A stretch of 5,414 nt of DNA from Micavibrio sp. UBA2020 (GTDB taxonomy: Bacteria > Pseudomonadota > Alphaproteobacteria > Micavibrionales > UBA2020): NCBI GenBank assembly GCA_002334985.1, contig DDBY01000177.1:1-5414 (forward strand). The letters are read 5' to 3'. Position numbers and translations under genes: made by a program. Of this stretch, positions 1 through 5,414 are shown in pieces. Position 1 is the first letter of the stretch. Each line of letters opens with the position of its first letter. The notes below the pieces were generated by a model that ran no database searches, was not told where the DNA came from, and saw only the letters and a program-made list of their open reading frames with translations.

Positions 1-1
1 C

Positions 2-367
2 GAAGACCCGACGATTGCCTATGCCGATAATATCTACCGCGCGACAGCGGCGCTGAATGCACCGGGTGTGCTGGAAACTATTAAAACGCCTGTGCTGCTG
101 GGCATTGCCGGGCGTGACAACATGATAGACAACGATACCATCCGCCGCGCCGCCGCGCGTATGCCGCAGGCGCAGGTGTGCGATTTGCCGGAGGCGAGCC
201 ATGCCTTCTGGCTGGAGCGTGATGATTTGCGCAAAAGCTGGTGGGGCGCAATCGATGGATTTCTTGCCAACTGCCATGCGGCGTTCGAGCGCAAACGCCA
301 ACCGGTCAACGACAACGAAGCGGCGCAGAACGCGCCCAGAAACGCTGCGAAAGGGCCGCGTGCATGA
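2..367 (+). CDS. Alpha/beta hydrolase, lysophospholipase-like (C-terminal part only, 5' end outside window)
   Basis: The frame is open from the first bases of the window to a TGA at 365-367, giving 121 residues of a protein whose start lies upstream. What remains is the end of an alpha/beta-hydrolase fold. The strand before the acid loop reads IKTPVLLGIAGRDN, placing the likely catalytic Asp at 116-118. The likely catalytic His is in PEASHAFW, at 200-202. The nucleophile serine, oxyanion region and lid are not in the window. The last 27 or so residues, after the fold ends near GFLANCH, are rich in Arg, Asn and Ala and look disordered. The stretch aligns without gaps to the C-terminal part of the next gene, so the two are paralogues. 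By family it should hydrolyse an acyl ester such as a lysophospholipid or monoacylglycerol, but the substrate is inferred. The stop overlaps the next start (ATGA), so the two are very probably co-transcribed. Confidence 0.85.
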   Translation, partial: EDPTIAYADNIYRATAALNAPGVLETIKTPVLLGIAGRDNMIDNDTIRRAAARMPQAQVCDLPEASHAFWLERDDLRKSWWGAIDGFLANCHAAFERKRQPVNDNEAAQNAPRNAAKGPRA

Positions 368-1368
368 CGGAAAAACCCGTACATCCTTTCAGCGAGCCGG
401 ACGGCTTCAAATGGGGCAGCTTCACCAATGCCAAGGGCGCAGATATTCGCTATGGCAGCCTGAAGGCGGATGGTGAAAGCAAGGGCACCGTTGTGATGCT
501 GCCGGGCTTCCGCGAAAGCATCGAAAAATATTTTGAAGCGGCGCGCGATATGAAAGAGCGCGGCTTCGACGTCTGGCTGATGGACTGGCGCGGCCAAGGC
601 GGGTCGGAGCGTTATTTGCAGGGCAGCCCGCAAAAAATGCACCACGAAGGATACGACGAGCAAATTGAAACCCTGCACCAGTTCACGCAAAACGTGGTGG
701 ACAAGGCGCCGTCGGGGCCGATGTTCATGATGGCGCATTCGATGGGGGCGCATATCGGCCTGCGCTATCTGAAAGAGCATGAGGGCGTCTTTGACAGCGC
801 CATGCTCAGCGCGCCGATGCTGGATATCAATACGGGCACGCTGCCCAAACCGCTTGCGCGCCAGATGGCGAAGTTTGCCAAGGCCGGAAACTATCTTGAT
901 AAATACATTCCAGGCGGCAGCGACTGGAGCGAAGAGAAAAACGCCTTCAAAGACAACAATAAAACCGGCGACGAAGCGCGCTTTAACGCCGCGCTGGATA
1001 TCCTCAAGGCAAAGCCGGATCTGAAAACGGGCGACCCGACCTACGGCTGGGTCTATCATACCTTCCAGTCCATTGACATCCTCGGACAGGAAGATTATTT
1101 GAAAGGCATAAAGACGCCCGTGCTGATGCAAATATCGGGGCATGAAAACGTAGTGGACCGTCCGGCGCAAGAGCGTGCGGCAGGTCTGCTGCCGAATTGC
1201 CGCCGCGTGGATATCGCAGATGCGCAGCATGAAGTCTGGCACGAAAAAGATGCGCTCAGAAACGCATGGCTGGCAGAGGTTGATACTTTCATGGCATCGC
1301 GTTTGCCGCCGCCGGGTCTTGCGCCAAAAAAGCCTGACCCGTCAGCGCCGCGTCCGCCGAAAGCTTAA
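364..1368 (+). CDS. Alpha/beta hydrolase of the lysophospholipase L2 (PldB) / monoglyceride lipase family
   Basis: This complete protein of 334 residues has the serine-hydrolase fold (COG2267-like). Visible parts, in order, are the oxyanion-side motif MLPGFRE (about 45-51), the family motif DWRGQGGSER (74-83), the nucleophile elbow AHSMG with Ser126, a lid region (about 150-235), the acid loop SGHENVVD with Glu261 where relatives often have Asp, and His289 in AQHEVWHEKD. The last segment resembles the end of E. coli PldB as I recall it. No signal peptide or membrane segment is seen, so a cytoplasmic or peripheral location is likely. The final 20 or so residues are Pro- and Lys-rich and probably disordered. 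I chose ATG 364 because it overlaps the upstream stop (ATGA), follows a weak purine stretch (about 350-355), and gives a normal N-terminus. An in-frame ATG at 241 would add 41 residues lying within the upstream gene. The probable role is cleavage of lysophospholipids or monoacylglycerols in membrane lipid turnover; the substrate is inferred. Confidence 0.9.
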   Translation: MTEKPVHPFSEPDGFKWGSFTNAKGADIRYGSLKADGESKGTVVMLPGFRESIEKYFEAARDMKERGFDVWLMDWRGQGGSERYLQGSPQKMHHEGYDEQIETLHQFTQNVVDKAPSGPMFMMAHSMGAHIGLRYLKEHEGVFDSAMLSAPMLDINTGTLPKPLARQMAKFAKAGNYLDKYIPGGSDWSEEKNAFKDNNKTGDEARFNAALDILKAKPDLKTGDPTYGWVYHTFQSIDILGQEDYLKGIKTPVLMQISGHENVVDRPAQERAAGLLPNCRRVDIADAQHEVWHEKDALRNAWLAEVDTFMASRLPPPGLAPKKPDPSAPRPPKA

Positions 1369-1385
1369 AAGGATGTGCTGACGGC

Positions 1386-1389
1386 GAGG
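1386..1389 (+). promoter_or_regulatory. Probable ribosome binding site for the small gene at 1400
   Basis: GAGG lies 10 bases before ATG 1400. A competing AGGA at 1416-1419 sits 13 bases before a second in-frame ATG at 1433. The spacing favours the first start, but only modestly. Confidence 0.4.
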
Positions 1390-1399
1390 CGCCGGACGT

Positions 1400-1669
1400 A
1401 TGGATAAAAGAACACAGGAATTGAATACGATTATGACTGAAGATAGGCCTTACCAACGTCTGAGCGACCTTATCCTCGAAGCGCTGACGCTTTCGCTGGA
1501 ACAAAAAGACGTCGTGATTTCCGACATTCTCAGCCGTGCGCTTGAAATGTCCATCACCCGCAATGCGGGCGGGCGTGATTTTATCGAGCGCCGCGACTTG
1601 TCGCAGGACGTGGAGAGTGCGCTCGAAAAACTCTACGCGCTCAAGCGTGAAGCCAAGGGCCGCGACTGA
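1400..1669 (+). CDS. Small conserved-looking hypothetical protein, mostly helical, 89 residues
   Basis: I do not recognise this protein. It reads as 89 residues, nearly neutral by count (18 acidic, 15 basic), with no cysteine, no signal peptide and no membrane segment. Three helical stretches are suggested by the hydrophobic spacing, at about residues 16-34, 36-52 and 67-84. A loop with NAGGRD lies near 55-60. The middle helices, with LSDLILEALTLSLEQKD, look amphipathic, as in a small helical bundle or a dimerising adaptor. It lies 31 bases after the hydrolase stop in the same direction, so it is probably the last gene of that unit, although it could have its own promoter in or before the gap. 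Start 1400 is preferred. An ATG at 1433 would give 78 residues starting MTEDRPYQ. Its coding status rests on the gene-dense layout, a plausible ribosome site and protein-like composition. It is not a shadow, because no other convincing gene occupies this stretch. Confidence 0.7.
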   Translation: MDKRTQELNTIMTEDRPYQRLSDLILEALTLSLEQKDVVISDILSRALEMSITRNAGGRDFIERRDLSQDVESALEKLYALKREAKGRD

Positions 1670-1695
1670 TTTTTCTTGAATATGCGTGCTGAACG

Positions 1696-5414
<3,719 letters not shown>

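Noticed and set aside
241..363. An N-terminal extension of the second hydrolase from ATG 241
   Set aside because: The extra 41 residues overlap the upstream hydrolase coding region and look like an out-of-frame shadow. ATG 364 has the classic ATGA junction and a normal N-terminus for the family.
34..1242. A 402-residue open frame on the minus strand opposite the two hydrolases
   Set aside because: It spans two well-supported hydrolase genes antisense, has a composition rich in Arg, His, Ala and Phe typical of reverse-strand shadows in GC-rich DNA, and shows no family motif.

Overview
This window looks like chromosomal DNA from a GC-rich proteobacterium, most likely an alphaproteobacterium. 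The main reasons are the recN-ligA gene pair, which commonly sits downstream of lpxC and bamD in that class, and the LigA zinc-finger variant ([11 protein letters not shown]), which I associate with alphaproteobacterial ligases. No genus can be named from the sequence alone. I see no mobile element, CRISPR array, tRNA or rRNA.

The layout is two converging transcription units. The left unit, on the plus strand (about 1-1669), holds the 3' end of an alpha/beta-hydrolase gene. It overlaps by an ATGA junction a complete second alpha/beta hydrolase of the lysophospholipase L2 / monoglyceride lipase type. A small, mostly helical protein of unknown function follows after a 31-base gap. The two hydrolases are paralogues: their C-terminal parts align without gaps, with about 31 of 90 residues identical by hand count. 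This suggests a tandem duplication with later divergence, probably acting on lysophospholipids or acylglycerols.

The right unit, on the minus strand (5414-1696), is recN, missing only its first few codons beyond the window edge, followed by ligA, which starts 17 bases before recN ends. RecN is the SMC-like ATPase of double-strand-break repair and LigA is the essential NAD+-dependent ligase that seals nicks. The overlap implies co-transcription and probably coupled translation. The two units meet tail to tail with only 26 bases between the stop codons and no convincing terminator.

The window is densely coding and mostly ordinary housekeeping. The points worth a second look are the tandem hydrolase pair with different catalytic acids (Asp against Glu), the unrecognised small gene, and the two tight gene overlaps. 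I found no evidence of an undescribed defence or mobile system.
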